DNA of 64,000 nucleotides from Zonotrichia leucophrys gambelii. Lineage: Eukaryota; Chordata; Aves; Passeriformes; Passerellidae. The notes under the pieces are model-generated. The model saw only the letters and a list, made by a program, of their open reading frames with translations, was not told the origin of the DNA and ran no database searches. Of this stretch, positions 1-13,866 are shown piece by piece. The position numbers and the translations under genes were made by a program. Where the stretch lies: contig NC_088172.1 in the NCBI RefSeq assembly GCF_028769735.1, positions 58,187,075 through 58,251,074 of the forward strand. The letters are read 5' to 3'. The number at the start of each line of letters is the position of its first letter. Position 1 is the first letter of the stretch.

Positions 1-2006
1 ATTTGTTCAACAGTGTAGTTCTTAGCTTTTTGTCAGAAATGCCCACCTATTAAATGGAATAATGGAATTTCTTTGGAAATCACTATGTATTTTTCAGGTA
101 GATTTTCACATACTCTTCCTTTATGCTGGTAGTTGAGTATGGGAGACTCCTTTTCAGGGCTGAATGGGTTCTGTCAGTTGTAAAACAGGCTGGTTATTGC
201 TTTGCATAGTCTAGATTGTGCACGACAGCTGGTTGAAATAAAAAGTATTATAGGGCTTGCACATGTTCTTATGTGCTTGCAGAACTAAAAGAAAAGAAAT
301 TTTCTTTGAATTGTCTTAATTAAGTGATTTAAAAAAATGGCAAATTAGCAAACTTGTGAATAAGTAAGTTGCAGTGGAACTGCAGTGCTATGAATTTGGT
401 CATCTATATACAAACAAGAACCAAGGCACACTTTAATGTTATTTTGATGCGCTATTCAGTCTTTTTTATTCAAGTAACCAGCTAAGCAAAAAACTAAGAG
501 CCTTTTAAGAACATTCTTTTAATTGAAGGAAGTGAGAGTGAATGAGAAATCAAGATTTTTTTTCAATAATAAGCTAAACAAAGCCTTTAGTTTACCCACA
601 GGTTTATTATCAGCCACATTTTATCAACCCCACAGTCTGCTCTGACTCACTGTAAAGAGGGAGCCTTTGCAAAGGAACACCTGGCTAAATAGTTCTCTTC
701 CTGCTGCATCTTCAATACTGCTATTTGTCAAAGTAGACAGGAACAGCTTAGCTTAACTAAATTCATGCTATCAGAAAGAGATCTGGGAATTAAATTTGAC
801 TTCTGTTTAATCTTAAGTTCAGTCTCCTTTGCTACTGGAAGTGGGGGTCTGTTATTTTAGTGAGAAGGGAATTCCTCTCTCTGAATTCCTCTCTCTAAAA
901 CAGTACAATAGATGAGGTTACAATCCTGCCTGAGGCAGAATGGCAGGTATTTTGAAGTTGTGTTGAAATGTAGCAGAGAATGAGTAAGAAAATTTATTAA
1001 ACTATGAAATGATGATGATAAATTTTGAAAGAGACTGAGAATGAAAGGGAAAGAAGGCAAAACTTGGTCATGGCTTTTTGTATAAAAAGAAATAATAGAA
1101 TAGAATTGGAGTAAGCAAAGGCAAAAATTATGCAAAAAATGGAACTGTACTCTTACGGGAGTTCAGGTGATAGCTCTTTTAGCAGAAATTAGTTTTGATG
1201 TGAAGAGATTATGTAGGAAGATGATCAACCTCATGTGTCTAATCATGTTTATGCAGGCCAGTGGGTTTTATATTACTTAATAAGCATCAATTAGATTTTG
1301 TGAGAATTTTGCAAGATTGATGAATCTCCTATATATCCATTGAGATTATGCATCAAGAAAAGGTGTGTAACTGACTTTTCAGAATCCATACGGGTAATGC
1401 AAAGCAGATGAGAAACAAATGAAATAACCAGTTTTAAGAGATGCTCTGAGCTCATTGGAGAAATTTTTAGATGAATAGTTGGAAATTAAAATGCTCTTTC
1501 ACAATTTGTTCTCAGACTCCTACACTCAATGGTCTGTGTAAAAGTACAAAGAACTTTACAAAGGAAGGGTTATATTAATGCACATGCTAGTTTTCAGTAC
1601 AGTCATTCGTGGAAGGTACTGTTTTACTTCTGAAGGCCTTCTGATGCTTTACAGTCTCCAATAATGCTGCTGTATGGGCTGTTGCAGAACTATAAATTTT
1701 AAGTGTCAGTAGAGCACTCTCTCAAAGTTTGAATGCTTAGCAATGAAGGTCTGGTTGGATTCTCTGTCAACCCATTTTGAAGAGCAAGTCTGTTCTTTCT
1801 ATGTATCTAATAAAACTCATTTAGCATAGGATGATGGAGCTTTCAGAGTACCTACTGTGGTGAATTTTTTTCTGACTGCTTCCCCTTCAAAAGCCAATAT
1901 AAATAATGGCTATGGCATTTAAATTCATACTTTCTAAAATATTGACAAAGCATTATCACTGTAAACTGTTTGGTTCTATTATCTGATATTTCTGGATAAG
2001 TGGAAC
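1..2006. other. Unique AT-rich noncoding DNA
   Basis: I see no gene, RNA or known repeat here. The open frames are short, lysine/phenylalanine-rich and without any recognisable domain, as expected by chance in AT-rich DNA. The only local structure is a 14-bp tandem duplication at 869-896, listed separately. The stretch 590-700 is somewhat less AT-biased and could be conserved noncoding sequence, but nothing in the sequence proves it. Confidence 0.6.
869..896. repeat. 14-bp tandem duplication
   Basis: The unit GAATTCCTCTCTCT occurs twice in perfect tandem (869-882 and 883-896). Each copy contains an EcoRI-type GAATTC followed by a short CT run. A recent slippage duplication is the simplest explanation. 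Confidence 0.9.
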
Positions 2007-2330
2007 TTGATTGCATCCAAGTGCAAGAGCAAACAATTTGTTGGTGAGTTGACAGAGAAATGTGACCTGATGTGGTCAATCCCTGGGCAGCAGGGTGTGT
2101 GGGAGGATTTTGGCAGATGCCTAGGGCAGTTATCACCTTCCAAGGCCTGGGATTTTATGGCAGAACACACATGTAATCCCACTGAATTGGTACAGCATTT
2201 GACAGGGGAATGCTTTGCCTACCCCAGTCAGAGCCCTCAGTTCCTTAGCACTGAGACTATTGAGCCTTTTTCAGCTCCATCACAGCAGAGGAAGGAGAGC
2301 CTCTGCACTTGAGGACACCATGGCTAAAGC
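2007..2330. other. GC-richer block with a 101-codon plus-strand open frame, unidentified
   Basis: This block is clearly less AT-rich than its flanks. It stays open for 101 codons on the plus strand (2007-2312) and for 67 codons on the minus strand (1979-2182). The plus-strand product is rich in Gln, Ser, Glu and Trp, and I recognise no domain in it. There is no upstream promoter, splice pattern or poly-A signal that would make it a gene. It could be an old transposon or retrocopy fragment, a conserved noncoding element, or chance. Confidence 0.3.
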
Positions 2331-5300
2331 AGGCACCCAAACCCTATGCAGTATAATCACCCCAGCTGTCAAAAAGTGATAGCAGAAGCTGACAGATCCA
2401 TAACATCGTTTAGTGAGGGAGGAGAAAGAATCTGGTCAGGAAGCTGGGCTTTCTGCAAGGAAGCAGGAGAAGGAAGTGACCAAAGTTTCTCTCTGTTTGA
2501 ATATATTTAATTGGCAAAAAAATATTTTAATTTGCCCCAAGCTAAGTTTTCTGCCTGTAATGGTAATTTTCTGTATTTTAACTTGTGAGATTTTTTTCTC
2601 TCTGTTTTCTACCTTTGTTCTGTTCAGTAGGGTAGCTGGCAAGTGGCTGAGTGAGCATTTGGCTGCTGACCAAGGTTACAGATGACACAGCTTGCAGTGC
2701 CAAAAGCATAATGTTATGTATTTCTCCTTCATTCAGCTCTGACATCACAAATAACATAAGAATATCACAAATGCCACCTCACACAGGTGGCTTAGAAGAC
2801 TGCCTGCCTCTTGCTCCCTGATGAGTCCCTGGCTCATGCATTACTTATCAAATGACTGAGAATGTTCAACTGCTGATGGAATATTCTTCATAAAGGAGTT
2901 GACCATCAGAGGATATGATGGATAAGGACTGTTCTTTTAAATTTGACTAGCTGAAAGAATGATGCTGGACTCTGCTGTCCAATGCACCATGTCTTCATCA
3001 CTTGGGCTGCCCCATATTTATGAAAAATCAATGACAAATGTCCACATTCTCCTAAAGCAGCTGAAATGTTTTGCAGGGCCAATATGTTTAATTCCATTGA
3101 GAATAAAAATTGCTATTTTTAGGTATTTATAAGATTACAAAGAAATCAGTAAGAACCAACATTATGTTGTCAATGGGGGAAAAACCCTGCCTTGTGCTAG
3201 TGCAGATTATCTAGGATAGCTTTGGGCCTTATAAAACTAATAAAAATAGTAGATATGGTACAATGTTGCTCATAATACTGTTTTATGCCAACTTGTTATG
3301 AATGGGAATGTGTTAAGAAAACTGGTAGTAATTTAGCACTGCCAAATATATATGATTGAACCCAAACCATTCATATTCCATGTGCTGTTCTTTGAGAGGG
3401 CAGTCTGGGTGGTAAAACTCAGAGGTTTGAAAGTACAAAGTAAAGATGACAAGACAATTTTCATGCTGAAAATAATAAGAAAATTAGTAATTTAAGACCC
3501 AAAGGTTTACTTTCCATACATTTTGCTGCAAGAAAGGGGACTACTTTTTCTTCCTGGTACCTCCATGACCAAAGATGTTTAGAATGACTACTTTTAATGT
3601 TTCTGTTGTTGACACTCCAGGTTAATGGAAGACTGTGTTTAAATAAATATTTAGATATAATCAGAAGTTTAGCTAGGTTTGGATTCAAATTCATGGATTA
3701 AAATTGAGGTAGCTTCTGCGAAATGCTGAAATAAGTCATTATCATTTTTCAAATCCTTTCAGAGTCTAACTGAAGTTGACATTTAAACAAAGTATTGTCA
3801 ATTAAGATAGTCCCACCTGGCAACATCTAACCATTTCTTGAACATTATCCAGGTTTGTAATGGGATCCACTGCTAACTTTAAAGTCTGAGACCTCAGAGC
3901 ATGTCCCTAGAAAATTTTATACCTTATTCATGGTTCCTTTAGTAGTTGCAGTCTATCACTTGTTCACTATGACAAGAATTTATAATCTGTGTGGATGAAA
4001 ACAGAATTACATGATGCAAGAAGACTGAGCAAGCATATTTTGTTTACTCTCTAAACTACAATAACACCAACCCATGTAAAAATGGCATTGCATATTAAGT
4101 GCCAATTAAATAGCAGTATATTTGAGCAGAACTGCATTTTGAGTCTTAAAAAAAAGCAATGCTCACTTTTACAGAGACCAAAGGATACAAGAAGAATACA
4201 TATTTTTTATGGTAAGTGGGATTTATGTACTGCTGTGGGCAATTTTTAAAATATGGGGGCTGTTCTTTTGTCTTTTTACTTCTTGCTTCTATGTGATGTG
4301 AGTTAAACTAGGTTTTGAATGTAACTAAACCTCTTTTACATGGGCATCCAGAAATAGTTTTAAAAACACCTAGTAATCCTTAGCTATTTCTGTGTATGCA
4401 CTCAGTGCTTTAAATGAGGATGAAATGTACAGAAGTGGTAGGTAAAATATCGGTGTTTTGCAAATGATTATTAAAATACCAATTTATAAGTTAAGATGTT
4501 TTAATAAAGTAAATATTTAGTCAGTTTTTAAAGTGATATGAAAGCTTTCTGGCTTGACAAAAAGGTTGTGAAAACCTGTTTTAAACAATATACACTGTTT
4601 AATGGTAGCATTAACATACCTTTTCCATAAATGAGAGAAAATAAAGGACTGGTGGTTTTTTTGCTTGTGAAGATGTAATGGAATTGGTTGTCAAAGCAAA
4701 GGAATTGTATCTTTTACTTGCTTAAGTCACTGGAATAGGAGAGGAAACAAAAACATACAACTAAGTGTCTTAATAAAATTACCAAATGTTATGCTTGAAT
4801 TTTATGATGGTAAAATTTGTGGGGTAAAGCCCTCACATTTCTAGATTTCTTAAAACTTCTGGGATTCTAGTGCAGTTTATGCTTCTTACTTAGCAAAGGA
4901 AAGCTAGGACTTGGTTCAGAGTTTTCAAAATATCTTGGCATGGGTTCTGCAGGAAGAGTTATCTAAGCTAGTAGAGTCCAAGTGAATGCAAGGAAAGACC
5001 AACCTTGACAGAAATAATTTACCTTGAAGTTTTCTGCAAAGGTTTCCAACCCTGAAAATGTGCAAAAGTTCAGGATCTGCTTGTTGTCGATGAACTAGTG
5101 TGGATGTTACATAATAGAGTTATTAAGGTAGTGCCGTGTGTTAAGGGTTTATTTATTAGGCAATATATGTTTCATCATGCCCCTGCAAAAAACAGGAGCT
5201 GGATGGCTGCTGCTCATCTGGAAAATGATGTTGTACTTTTATGTGAAGGCATCATATTGAATGATGTTATTTCAAGGGTCTTTGCATAATTTATGTAGGG

Positions 5301-6800
5301 CCAGACTTTGTCAGGCATGTCTCTGTGAGGCTGAGGTTCTTCATAAATGGTTAAGAACCAAAGTTTGTTTTTCTCGCAACAGTTAATATAAGACCCTAAT
5401 ACTGTGACCTTTCAAATTTTTAGCTTACTTTCAGTTCCTTTTAGTGTGCAAATAGAAATGAAACTTATAGAAGTTCTGATAAAAAACATGAGCAAAACCC
5501 TCGCTCAAAATGTAAAACTCTATAGTTTTTTTAAGGTTTATTTTCTTAATTCTAAGCAGCAAATTAATCACCTTTTTTTAAGAAGAAAAACAGAAATTGA
5601 AGATTAATCTTACCTGGAATAATCATAACAATTTTTTTGAATTATTATTTAAGAATAATTCTTGTTTCTTGATATATTTTGGTATAAAAATAGATTTTTC
5701 TCTTGCAATATTGGAATATATACAGTCAACTGTTAGTAACAGTTCCAGTTTTTGGATCACTAGAAGAACATTGATGATAGGGTTAAATTATTGACTGAAG
5801 ATGATGATAATTGCCTGAGCTGTACCCATACAAACAACACTTATTTTGACAGGCACAAGCACACCAAGGGGAAAATAATTTATGTTGCAATTTAAGCACC
5901 TTTCTCCTGCATTCTGGAAAGGAGGGAATGAAAATCTTTAGAGCTCCTTTGAATAATCAGTTGGCTGCACTTTCAGTGCAGAAACTTAGTGCTTGTTTAA
6001 ACCTTTGGCTCATTAAGCAGAGAAGGCAAAATAAAGAGCATGATGCTGTGGAGAAAGGCCATATATATTTTATATATTGCCTGTTTTTCATTAATTTTTT
6101 TCCTTCCTTTTACAAATGCCCTTAACCTAATGGCCTTTGCTGGAGAACCCTGGTACATTTCCAAGGCTGGAAAACATGCACAACTTTCAGCAGTCTGAGG
6201 AGCTGAATTCATCTGAAGGGAGGCTAGCCCTGAAGCATCCTCATGAACATGCACTGTGAAAATTTTAGGTCATGCAAATGTTGTAATCTGGCAGGCAAAT
6301 ACAGTATGTCTCAATAGCAGAAATTAAAGTGACTACAGGCAATTGACCCATGTTGATAGATTCTTAGTCTGTTGGTTTTCTGCTGAATTTTTCAGCCAAG
6401 AAAAATCCTTTCAGTTTCTGAGGCATAGTTGGGCTTTAGGACCCAATGATGTCAAGAACTTGTTTCACAAAGTCAAAGCTGGCTCTTTCATGTTTCACTG
6501 TTGCCTTTTCAGCACCACCAGCCTGTTCTGCTATAGGACTAAAAGACTGTGGACTTAAAGACTGGCCAGCTCTTGGCCACATATCATTCCAGTCTTTACT
6601 TATCTGCATCTTAGTTCAGTTATTTGTACGTCAGAGAGGGAGAATCAAAAGAAGAATTTTGTTTCAAATTCTTGCAAATTCACTGCTGCCTGATAAGTGA
6701 CCTGGCACATATTTTAACTGACTTTAAACCACATGCATTATTCACTATGAGCTATTTGTGGGTAAGCTTTGATACCTAGGGCTCATACAGTTATTTTACA
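2331..6800. other. Unique AT-rich noncoding DNA
   Basis: No gene or classifiable repeat is visible. The open frames (60-90 codons) overlap one another in several frames and contain runs of Phe, Lys, Ile and Leu typical of random AT-rich sequence. The stretch 5090-5390 is of more even composition and might be a conserved noncoding element, but I cannot test that here. Confidence 0.6.
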
Positions 6801-6848
6801 TGCTGGTGATTTGGTTGTATTTATTGCTGGTGATGGGGTTGTATTTAT
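6801..6848. repeat. 24-bp tandem duplication
   Basis: Two adjacent 24-bp units (6801-6824 and 6825-6848) both begin TGCTGGTGAT and end GGTTGTATTTAT. They differ at only two central positions (TT versus GG). This is a small, fairly young tandem duplication with no coding meaning that I can see. Confidence 0.9.
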
Positions 6849-9800
6849 TAATTCAGTTTTATGGATTTTTTTCTTTCTGGCCTTCTTTGAGGGTAATACT
6901 GGAAGGGTGTAATGCAAGTCAGAGCTAGAAAGAAAAATACACTACTGTTGTTCGCTTAATAGAAACTGAGTGATCTCTTTTCTTCTGCTTTGCAGAATCA
7001 AACTCAATTCCTTCTTTTCATTGCTAAGATGAGGCTTAAAATCATCTCTTGCATGTCAACAGGATCAGGAAAGCTGCATAATAGGTCAGATTTAAGCAAT
7101 TCTGTATGCAGAAATAAGAATGTGAATGTGACTCCAGTTATGATTCCTGCTTATTTCTCACAGCAGGGTGAATCATTATAAGTTGCCATTTATAATCTAT
7201 AAATTTTCTCTACTCTTCCTTTGGTGTACCTCTGAATATACACTTTTAGCTGCTTCCTTACTGTTATATATTACTTGCATTCTTCAGTTCGTTGCATACT
7301 GTATTTTGTTCCTTGCTTGGTCTTTCTCCCCCATTTACCTGAGTCTGGACTTTCTTGAACCCTCAAGCACCTGCTATTTTGTGTAGTAAAAAGTCTGTAG
7401 TGCTGGTGTAATTTCCTTTCTGTTAAGTCATGAAGTGTTTTAGCATTTCTCTAATCAGGAATGGAGATAAGCAAAGCTTGCTCTTGAAAATCTTACTCAT
7501 ATAAAGGAGATGCTTGAGGAACAGGTTAATTTCATGACTCTTTTTTTGTGTTAGGCAGATGAGCACCCTACACCTAAAGCCATAATTAAATAAACCTACC
7601 AATTTAGGAATGATGTAGCCTCTTTTTGTTTGTAGATGTGCAACAAGCAGTCAAAAAAAAAGAGGCCCTCCCACTCAAAAGTAGCTGTGCAGCTGTGTAA
7701 GACTGCTCCTTTTGTTGTTTTCAATTGTTCTTGATGGGACTTTGCATTATTATTGCTATTAAAAATACAAGATGGATTTGTTATCATATTAACCACAGTT
7801 GCCTTTAAAGACCTGAAATGCTGTAATTGCCTTGAATCTGGACTCATAAGCCATCCCTGGTATTTTAAAACCAAGTTCTGAGGAGAGGCAAAGGTATAAG
7901 GAAGAGAAAATAGGCCAGTGCTCTGACTTTGGAGGTTGACAGCTGATCATTCTCAGAGTGCAAGCTGAGTGCATGTGGGGACTCACTAAGGGGTAGCATA
8001 ATGCCAGCAAACAAACCAAATGCTGCAGTCTATTGAAAGCACCGCTGCTAAGGCCAGTGCCCGGACTGGTTTCCAGTGGAACACCTACAGTACAAGGCTA
8101 GAAGTGTTAATCTGCTTGCATCTCAAAGGAATTGTCTCAGCTGGGTGATTACGGCGTATTTTAAATGAACCTTAACAGCAATGAGGAGCTTGCAGCATTT
8201 ACAAGACACTCTCCATTGTCTCTAAGTTTAATAAAAATAGAATATGATAGAGCACAATGTTTCTCGAGAGGTCTATGTCCAAGTATGACTGATTTCTTTT
8301 ATCTGTTTGCCATTATGTTTATGGGAAAACTTCTCAGATGGGGAGACTTAAGTAATTGTACAACCAGCTATTCCAGCAGGGTAACAATTGCTGTTTTAGA
8401 GAGATATAGGCAGAATTAAGAAGGAGGAAGGATAAAAGGCTAAGAAAGGAGAAGAGGTAGAACTAAAATGCAAGAAAGAAAAACATCCATTATAGGGAGC
8501 CAAATAGAATGTGGAAGTGGGGGAGGATGAGTTATAGAAGTCTTTATGTAAGACAGAGATGAAGTGTGATAGAGATTTGGTTACAGGCAATGATTTTTTT
8601 TTCTGATCTAGACTGAGGTATGTTAAGATATGTGAAAAAGCAGAATCGTGATTCCAAACAGAAAAAGTGGTGGATTGCTAGCCCATCAGGCTTCCATACA
8701 AGAATGCTTTTGCTGAACTGAACCTCTCCAGTAAAATATCAGGGGCTGAATTCTGTTTTCATGCTGCTGTGAATCATGAGTGACACTCTGGGCTCCTAAT
8801 GCAAATGTGAAATAAGAATATCTTCCTGAAATGAAGATCTTACCTGTAAAAAAGAGAAATATGCATACATTCTAGGCTTGTGTTTGTCAGTGGTAAACAT
8901 TCAGTGCCTGTGATTCAAATTAAGATCTTTTACTTCTACTCTTTTTTCCTCTGTGAAGCAATGTATCTCCTAGAAGATTGTCTGACCATTTTGTTTTCAA
9001 ACCAGGTGATTGGCATTTCTTGTAATTTTCATCTTTGGTGTACAAATTCCAGATGTTGTTCTTTAGAACTTCCTAAGTTATTAACTTATGGTTAACTCAT
9101 GGTGCCCATGAGTTCCCAATATTAGTCTGAATATAAGAGAATGTCTTTGTACTTTACACCTGCTGGCTTTTAATTAAACCAAGTCATTAAAGTGGAAGAG
9201 GGAAAATGAGTCTACCTGGATTAATTTTCATCATTTATGTTAGACATAGCATCATGTTTGTTCTCATGTCATTTTCTAACTAAATGTACTGTTTTTAAAG
9301 TTCGGCATGCTACAAACACTCTGGGGAAAGGGCAATATTTTAGGTCAGTGAAATGCCATACAAAGAGGGGTAACCTTGGCTCATAACTGAGTTTGCTAAA
9401 TACTACTGCTACTCATGCAAACAGTAATAATATTTAAAGCTGAATAACAATATTTTAGCAAATAATGTGCAGGAAAGACCAAACACCAAGCAGAAAAGGA
9501 AGATAAATTTTGTGTGCTTCCAAAAATGTTATTTTGATGTTGCATGAGGGTCATGGCCTCACTGCTAAAGTGGAGGTGCTCAATATCAGCAGGAGCAGCT
9601 GTTTGTCAAGTCCTGACAACCATGGAAATAGCTTGATTGGGGGTCTGGAGAAGAAAGTGTTTATTAAGGTGCTGTGGGTCTTTCAGACTGTATAGGCACG
9701 CTGATAAAAGCTTCTATTTCTCTGACAGAGCTCCAGAAACAGATTCTGCAAAATGATGGAGACCTACCTAAAGTCTCCTTTTCCTGGCTTAAGGCAATGA

Positions 9801-12800
9801 AAGTTGTGCTATCAAATCTAGTTGTTCATCTTTTAAAAATTGAAGCTTTCCTTAAGCCAGAGTCCTTGGATTAGAGAAAACTGGATTTGTGATCCCTTTG
9901 TAATATTCAGAGTTCCTTGTAATCAATGATTTTGAGATTGCATTTTCCACTAAAGAATGTGGCTGTTCCCTTGCAAGGTTTTCTACCGGATTAAAATTTA
10001 CTTTTCCTGTTAACCTCAAATCCCCTTGAGTCCCTAGACAAACATATCTTCATACACCTGCTCCTTACCTAGCCAAATTCTCCAACTCTCTGCTTCTGGC
10101 ATGCTCTAAAATAAACTTCGTACATTGTTAATGCCTAAAATCTGCAGCACAGTGAAAGCTGAAATAGGGGAGACACTCCAAGTATAAATTGAATTTAACA
10201 TAAAAATGAGACATCAACTCTTGTATTTTCTGTGTCATTACATGTTGTATGTAACTTAATATGCAGCTTTGGGATCCATTAAATGAAACAGCCAGAAATT
10301 TTCAGACTGAGAAGCAGAAGGAGCCTTGCTGTGTAACTGAAGTCTCCCCTTGAGGCAGGGAGTGATTTGCATCTATCTTGAAGGAGTCAGGTCGACTGAT
10401 CATTACGGAGTATATGAAGGGCTGAATGATAGGGGCAGATGTACAGAGAGAAAAGCAGCTGTGCAGTGCTTCAAATTATACGTATGTGTTTTCTTGGCTT
10501 TGTTACATACAAAACCAATTTATGCTGCAGTGGGTGGTAGCCCAGGAAAAACAAACCTCAGGGCCTTCCTTGGTCTTTGAAAGGTATGCATCTCCAGTTG
10601 CTTTTATCCCTGCTGGATTTTCAAAGATCTGTACAAATGATCGATTTTATCATCTTTTTGAAAGTTTAGTGGCTGAACTAAGCATTCTGGAGGCAATGCT
10701 TATAGCAACCTGAAACAATTTTTAATGACTTTAATAGTTTGTTTCCTTTTTTTAGCAGGAAGAAGAATTTTATTCTTTGCCAACCCAAACATTTCTTCCT
10801 AAATCCAGAGCAATCTTGTGTCAATTTCAAAACAAATAGGCTATTTCAAAATAGAAAGTCAGAATGCTCCTATTTTGAAAATGCTGAATCAATTTCTTCT
10901 AGAAAATGTCAAAATAAATTGTCATAACATTTAACCCTCCATCATTTCCAAATTGGTAAATAATTTTGATCTCCTCACAAGTGTAATTTCCAGCAGATGT
11001 ATTATTCATCCATTTTTATAGTTTTATTTATGCTTTTGAAATCCTGGCTGTTAGTGACTCCACAGATCAAAATCTATCGCTGTTTTCACTAGTCTGAGAC
11101 TCCATCCTGCTCCTATGGATAATTATAATTATACAAGCCTCCATTTTTTTTTCTTCTGTGACCTACAAAAATGCAATGTAAGTTATGTGGACTGAAGTTC
11201 TCAGGAGCATGGGAGAGTGCTGCATGCATTCACAGCATCATGCTGATCCTGATAACCATCATCTGGGTTTTTGGCTCCCCATAGAATTAGCTTCAAAATC
11301 CTTATGTAATGTCAGCTTTCCTTTTATTCTTAAGGAAAGTGTTGATCTTTGGCAAAGTTATCTAGAAGATGTCCAAAATGCCAAAAGGGAGTGTTCTGTA
11401 ATAACATGGAGCAGTGCTGTGAAAATATAAAGCTTCTGTCTGAGATTGGCCTTAGGAGATAGGGTATAAGGTATGCAGCTTAGCTTCTGGCTTCTCTTAT
11501 CAACACCCATAAAAATATGTCCATGAGAGCACAGGATGAACACTCCCAAAACATGTCCCTAGGAAATAGCTGCAAACATGCGCTGCAGCACAGAAACTCC
11601 ATGATGTACGCAATACTCTACCAGCAAAAGGAGGACACACCCGAAGAGGAGCTTGCCCTGCTTCACAGTCCTCCTTTCAAAGGTTAGGATCTTCCTGCAG
11701 TACCAGAGCAAGGAGAGCAGTCATGCTGAGCTCTCTACACATGGCCAAGTTGACCTCTAAAGGCACCTTCCTGTCTGTCCATCCCCCTGTCTCCCTGCCT
11801 CCCTACTGCGTTTGCTATAGGAATAAGACATATGCAGTCATTCCAAAGTCCAGGAATTCCAGCATCAGATAAAGAGGTTAGAAAGCATATATACAGAAGG
11901 AAACAAATAGTTTGTTCGTTAAATTCTTCTGCCTTTCAGGACAGAAAATGGTCCTATTCTGGCACCATGCCTTCTGTTGCTGAGAAAGGAGGGAATTTTT
12001 TAAGTAAAGAGACAATAACATCATTTCTCTTACCCTGGTAAATATGAGGGCCCTGTTAAAGTAAATGAGAGCTGTAGGTCACCTTCTGGTGTAGGGATTT
12101 TTGTATCTTGGACACTTTGATCCTCTGGGATATGTAGAGGTTCCTCCCATGCAGGCTTCCCACTTTTGTCCTCACATTTCTTACTGAGGTTATATGGGCA
12201 AGGGCAGGGACAACATGCTTGTTCTGGATAGATTTGCTTAAAAAAGGCAGCAAATATGAATTAGGCTCTGGTTTTAAATTATTATTCCAACAGCATGCAC
12301 TTATGATTTAACATTTTATTCTGGACTACTAAATAGCAATTTTCTAGTATAAAATGTAAGCAGTAAGATTCTATTACAGTTTAAAAATTGGCACAGAGTA
12401 ACATACAGTAGGGTAGCAAAGAATGAGCAAAGTTATTGTCAATATATCTTTAGCTTGACTCTAATCATGCTAATTAAGTTGCCTACAGCACAGAAGGGAA
12501 GAAGATTCAGAAACAAGCTGAGACTTGCACTCAAAAAGGTCAAAGAAGTAACTTGATTAAAAAAAGCCAATAGATGTATTTATAAGCTTTGTATAGAATA
12601 AAATGTTAGCTGTAGTCATGGAAGAAAGTGATATAATTTTATAGCAGTGACAAAGTCTTGAAGAAATTGAAAACCAGCATTTTTTGTGCTTCTTTTACCT
12701 GCATTAGTGTCTTGGTCCTTTTCTATGTGTGCAGTAAGAGGTTATTTGTAATTTTGTTTCTGAATTCAGTGTAAATGAGGTAACTGTTTGTTCTAATAAA

Positions 12801-13385
12801 TAGGCCACCTATTTTGGATTTTTCAAGACAGAATATGATTTTCGTCTAATCTTTATTTTTATATTGTCTTTATAGCCACATATTTCATACAGCTGGCATA
12901 CGTGATTTCCTTGTTGTGAGAGTCTGTTGCATCTTATCATTCATTTGCTCACTCTATGCTATATTTAATGTTTTCTTTAAATTCTTTCTTTGTTTTGTCT
13001 CATGCTCAAAGGGCTAATCTTTAATTGAACATCCACAATTTCTCCTATAATTTCTGGAGCATATCTAGTAGCCAAAAAAGCTCATGATGTTTTGAGAAGA
13101 CAAAGGCATGTCTGTGCACCAAAATATTTGTTAACCAGCAGGTAAATGTGTGTCAATAAAATACCCAACCAAACATTCAGAAGTGAAAAAGGGCCATTTA
13201 ATTAGGTGCTTCCTTGCCATTTCTCAAGTTGTATGCTTTCTATTGTCTAGCTTTTCATACCCCTTCACAAAATAAATTTAAGTTTGGGAAATACATGTTT
13301 ATATAATTTACATGCATTTCTTTGTTAGAAGTAGCATCCAGACTCCTCACTTATACGTAACAAGCAGATTGTGATGTTGAGGGAT
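6849..13385. other. Unique noncoding DNA with scattered regulatory-looking patches
   Basis: No gene is supported. A pyrimidine-rich tract ending in TTTGCAG at about 6975-6995 resembles a splice acceptor, but no matching exon is evident after it. Patches of more even composition occur at 8020-8260, 9300-9630, 10330-10630 and 11570-11830. The patch near 9.6 kb contains an E-box CAGCTG, and that near 12.46 kb contains two homeodomain-type cores. They may be conserved noncoding elements, but sequence alone cannot show this. Confidence 0.5.
12460..12484. promoter_or_regulatory. Candidate homeodomain-type site cluster
   Basis: The segment contains TAATCATGCTAATTAAG: a TAATC core (bicoid/OTX type) next to TAATTA (paired/LIM homeodomain type) in an otherwise ordinary AT-rich setting. 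Such cores arise often by chance in AT-rich DNA, so this is only a candidate binding cluster. Confidence 0.15.
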
Positions 13386-13866
13386 TTTTGTTCTGGGTGA
13401 CTTTCCATCCAGTTGTGAGATGGGACTAGCACCGCTAGGACGTGGAGCTGTACTTCCCTGGAGCTAGTTGAAGCTGGGGCTCTTCAAATAAACTTGTGGC
13501 TTCCCTTTTTAGGGAGAGAAAGGCCTGAAGCTGTTTCCAGTCTTTTGTGGTACTGTTGGTGTGAGAACCCCTTGACCTGAGGGTAGTGATTCAGGATGCT
13601 GGTTCATAGCTGGGGCCAGCAGTGCTGGAGACTCTTTTGTTGGCACTGAACCTCAAGAGAGGGAATCTCTTGAGAGCTTCATCAATCTCTGGGTCCTTGG
13701 GCAACTGCTTTGATACATCTGGACTCCTTTTTGGGTTGTGGTTTTGGTTGAGTGGCACAAAACCTCTGGTTTCTCTTTTATTGTAAACCAGATTTCTCCT
13801 GAAGCTTGACAGCCTGTAATGATAGAACCTGGCACTGATGCAGTGTATTGAGCTTTTCTTCAACTA
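13386..13866 (-). other. GC-rich block with a 90-codon minus-strand frame, possible decayed retrocopy
   Basis: About 480 bp with a sharp rise in GC between AT-rich flanks suggests inserted or formerly coding DNA. The minus strand is open from 13863 to 13591 (90 codons, ATG start), giving a basic protein rich in Arg, Lys, Ser and Pro. Its middle part, reading LPKDPEIDEALKRFPLL, looks protein-like. A second minus-strand frame (13835-13653) is also open. The frame ends at 13591, and the remaining GC-rich sequence to about 13386 would then be 3' flank. I do not recognise the protein and see no poly-A tail or target-site duplication. Alternatives are an unrecognised transposon fragment, a conserved noncoding element, or chance. 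Confidence 0.25.

Noticed and set aside
6975..7181. Exon following the acceptor-like TTTGCAG at about 6990
   Set aside because: No convincing donor or protein-like translation follows; the frame ends in chance-like sequence.
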